This document shows positions 62,365 through 64,000 of a stretch of DNA of 64,000 nucleotides, one piece after another. Source of the stretch: Streptomyces sp. CCM_MD2014. GTDB lineage: Bacteria; Actinomycetota; Actinomycetes; Streptomycetales; Streptomycetaceae. Position 1 is the stretch's first letter. Each line of letters begins with the position of its first letter. The notes beneath the pieces were generated by a model. It saw nothing but the letters and a program-made list of their open reading frames with translations, ran no database searches and was not told the DNA's origin. The translations under genes and the position numbers were made by a program. The stretch lies in the NCBI RefSeq assembly GCF_000772045.1, contig NZ_CP009754.1, forward strand, positions 2,790,001-2,854,000. The letters run 5' to 3'.

Positions 62365-62841
62365 ATGGAGACCGAGACGGCCACTCGCTGGCTGACCGAT
62401 ACGGAGCAGTGTGCTTGGCGCACCCACCTGGAGGTCAACAGGCTGTTGACGCACCAGCTCGAGAAGGACCTGCAGCCGTTCGGCCTGACGATGAACGACT
62501 ACGAGATTCTGGTGAACCTCTCCGAGTCGGAGGGCGACAGAATGCGGATGAGCGATCTGGCCACCGCCACGATGCAGTCCAAGAGCCGCCTCTCCCACCA
62601 GATCACCCGCATGGAGAACGCGAACCTGGTCCGGCGGGAGAACTGCGAGTCCGACCGCCGGGGGCTCTTCGCCGTCCTCACCGAGCACGGCCTGGAGACG
62701 ATGCGGAAGGTCGCACCGCACCACGTGGCCTCCGTCCGCCGGCACTTCATCGACCTGCTGGCCCCGGAGGACCTGACGGAGCTGGACAAGGCGCTCAAGC
62801 CCATCGCCGAGCACCTGCGCGGGCAGCGGGGACGTCCCTGA
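62365..62841 (+). CDS. MarR-family transcriptional regulator
   Basis: 158 residues. MarR winged helix: LTMNDYEILVNLSESEGD, MSDLATATMQSKSRLSHQI and the wing NLVRRENCESDRRGLFAVLT. The conserved wing Cys/Asp/Arg cluster resembles OhrR-like members, but the redox N-terminal Cys of OhrR is at a different place (Cys17 in EQCAWRTH), so sensing is uncertain. TAGACT (62353-62358) sits 6 nt before the ATG in an AT-rich promoter, a leaderless layout. No obvious neighbour target; convergent with the sensor kinase. Confidence 0.85.
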   Translation: METETATRWLTDTEQCAWRTHLEVNRLLTHQLEKDLQPFGLTMNDYEILVNLSESEGDRMRMSDLATATMQSKSRLSHQITRMENANLVRRENCESDRRGLFAVLTEHGLETMRKVAPHHVASVRRHFIDLLAPEDLTELDKALKPIAEHLRGQRGRP

Positions 62842-62866
62842 TCACGTCCTCGACGACCGTGAAGGT

Positions 62867-64000
62867 CTAGGCACCCGGCAGGCGGAGCTCGAACAGGGCG
62901 CCGCCTGCCGGTGCGTCGTGCACCGTGAGCGTGCCGCCGTGCCGCACGGCGACGTCCCGGGCGATGGCCAGCCCCAGACCGGCCCCGCCGTCGTCGCGGC
63001 TGCGGGCGGCGTCGAGCCGTACGAACCGCTCGAAGATCCGCTCCCGGTCGGCCGCCGGCACGCCCTCGCCGTCGTCGGCCACGGCGACCACCGCCGCCTC
63101 CCCGTCCCGGCGCACCGAGACCTCCACCGTCGAGCGGGCGTGCCGCTGGGCGTTGTCCAGCAGATTGGCCAGCACCCGCCCCAGCTGCCCCCGCGACCCG
63201 GCCACGTGCACGGCTGCGTCCCCGCGCACGCCCACACCCGCACGGCCCTCGGCCGCCTCCCGCGCGAGCGCCGCGAGGTCGACCCGGGCGTCGGCGGGCC
63301 GCTCCCCCGCGTCCAGCCTGGCCAGCAGCAGCAGGTCGGCGGCGAGCCGCTGGAGCCGCACGGTGTCCTCCACGGCGCCGTCGAGGTCCAGCAGCTCGGG
63401 ATGGGCGGCGGCCACCTCCAGCTGGGTGCGCAGCGAGGCGATCGGGCTGCGCAGCTCGTGCGAGGCGTCGGCGACGAACCGGCGCTGCCGCTCCACCGAG
63501 GACTCCAGCGCGGCCAGCGTCTCGTTGGTGGTCGAGGCGAGCCGGGCCACCTCGTCGTGGGTGCCGGGCACCGGAACCCGGCGGGCCAGGTCCTCGCTGG
63601 CGGTGATCGCGGCCATCTCCCGCCGGATGCCCTCCACCGGGCGCAGCGCCCGCCGGGTGACCAGCCAGGTCACCCACGCGACGACCGCGAGCAGCAGCGG
63701 GAAGCCGATCAGCATGACCGTCAGCGCGGTGTTCACGGCGCCGTGTTCGGCGGAGAGCGGGGCGCCGGCGTAGACGGTGAGCCGGTCTCCGCGCCGGGTC
63801 TCCACGGGGACGGTGACGAAGCGGTAGTCCTCCGTGTCGCCGTCGACGGTCGCGGTGCCGTCGCCGACGGTGGCCGGCTCGCCGATCTCTCCGGCCTCGA
63901 GCGACTCGCCGGAGTCGTCATCGTCGCCGTCGTCGTCGTCGTTCGGGGAGGCGGACGGCCGGGGGGTCACCGCGTCGACGCCGGTACCGGTGATCCGCTC
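62867..64000 (-). CDS. Sensor histidine kinase (OmpR-partner type), 3' part; gene runs off the right edge
   Basis: Partial: the frame stays open to the edge, and the region at the edge encodes part of the extracytoplasmic domain with an Asp/Asn/Ser-rich run. Visible are one membrane segment (about residues 85-107 of the visible part), a HAMP domain (RRALRPVEGIRREM), the HisKA phosphorylation motif DASHELRSPIASLRTQL, N-box NLLDNAQRHA, and G-boxes DDGEGVPAADRERIF and GAGLGLAIARDV. Its response regulator should lie upstream beyond the window. The acidic exterior run suggests possible cation sensing, as an inference only. Confidence 0.9.
   Translation of the reverse strand, partial: ERITGTGVDAVTPRPSASPNDDDDGDDDDSGESLEAGEIGEPATVGDGTATVDGDTEDYRFVTVPVETRRGDRLTVYAGAPLSAEHGAVNTALTVMLIGFPLLLAVVAWVTWLVTRRALRPVEGIRREMAAITASEDLARRVPVPGTHDEVARLASTTNETLAALESSVERQRRFVADASHELRSPIASLRTQLEVAAAHPELLDLDGAVEDTVRLQRLAADLLLLARLDAGERPADARVDLAALAREAAEGRAGVGVRGDAAVHVAGSRGQLGRVLANLLDNAQRHARSTVEVSVRRDGEAAVVAVADDGEGVPAADRERIFERFVRLDAARSRDDGGAGLGLAIARDVAVRHGGTLTVHDAPAGGALFELRLPGA

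Overview
This is a GC-rich (about 70-73% by eye) actinobacterial chromosome segment, almost certainly Streptomyces. Third codon positions are G/C saturated, GTG starts and 4-bp ATGA/GTGA overlaps are common, several gene families are Streptomyces-typical (XRE/DUF397 pairs, DUF6230/DUF6114, paired M4 proteases), and the gene order resembles, from memory, the chromosomal core of S. coelicolor around its glgB-treS-glgE and pfkA-pta-ackA-pyk genes. No rRNA, tRNA or CRISPR was seen. Both ends cut genes (a GlgX debranching enzyme on the left, a sensor kinase on the right).

Layout. 1-4.7 kb: 3' end of glgX, then a leftward ABC ATPase, permease, histidine kinase and response regulator operon. 4.9-12.3 kb: four translationally coupled ABC exporter half-transporters forming two predicted heterodimers. 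12.5-17.1 kb: a tandem pair of secreted thermolysin-like proteases and a DUF1990 protein. 17.1-27.8 kb: the glycogen/trehalose cluster (glgP diverging from glgE-treS, then pep2 and glgB), which with glgX holds most of the GlgE route: trehalose to maltose (TreS), maltose to maltose-1-phosphate (Pep2), polymerisation (GlgE), branching (GlgB), phosphorolysis (GlgP) and debranching (GlgX). 27.8-35.6 kb: a HelD-like ATPase, a predicted small RNA, a MerR-thioredoxin pair, a dicarboxylate symporter with a divergent CitA/CitB-like two-component system, and a small membrane protein.

35.6-38.9 kb is an accessory patch of lower GC: an excisionase-like gene, an internally deleted tyrosine recombinase, and a 5'-truncated Rhs protein with a Hint domain and C-terminal toxin-like domain next to a likely immunity gene. 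38.9-44.9 kb: an anti-sigma-like ATPase opposite an XRE/DUF397 pair, a sugar ABC importer without its own ATPase and with a DasR-like site in its promoter, and another helix-turn-helix regulator. 44.9-51 kb: central carbon metabolism (pfkA, pta-ackA, pyk). 51-54.5 kb: secreted and membrane proteins of unknown function (DUF6230, DUF6114, a low-complexity protein). 54.5-64 kb: a YbbN-like thioredoxin, a TetR regulator, isobutyryl-CoA mutase large subunit, two DUF3817 proteins, two MarR regulators, an MTH1187-type protein, three AIM24-family paralogues and a sensor kinase.

The most noteworthy signals are a compact small-RNA gene beside helD with a near-consensus promoter and a U-tract terminator; exporter pairs whose active-site defects all fall in one of the two ATP sites; the Rhs toxin/immunity module beside a broken integrase; several long palindromes in promoters (icmA, the XRE/ATPase divergent region, the ABC divergent region); and a recurring TANNNT-6/8-start arrangement suggesting leaderless mRNAs for many of the regulators here.
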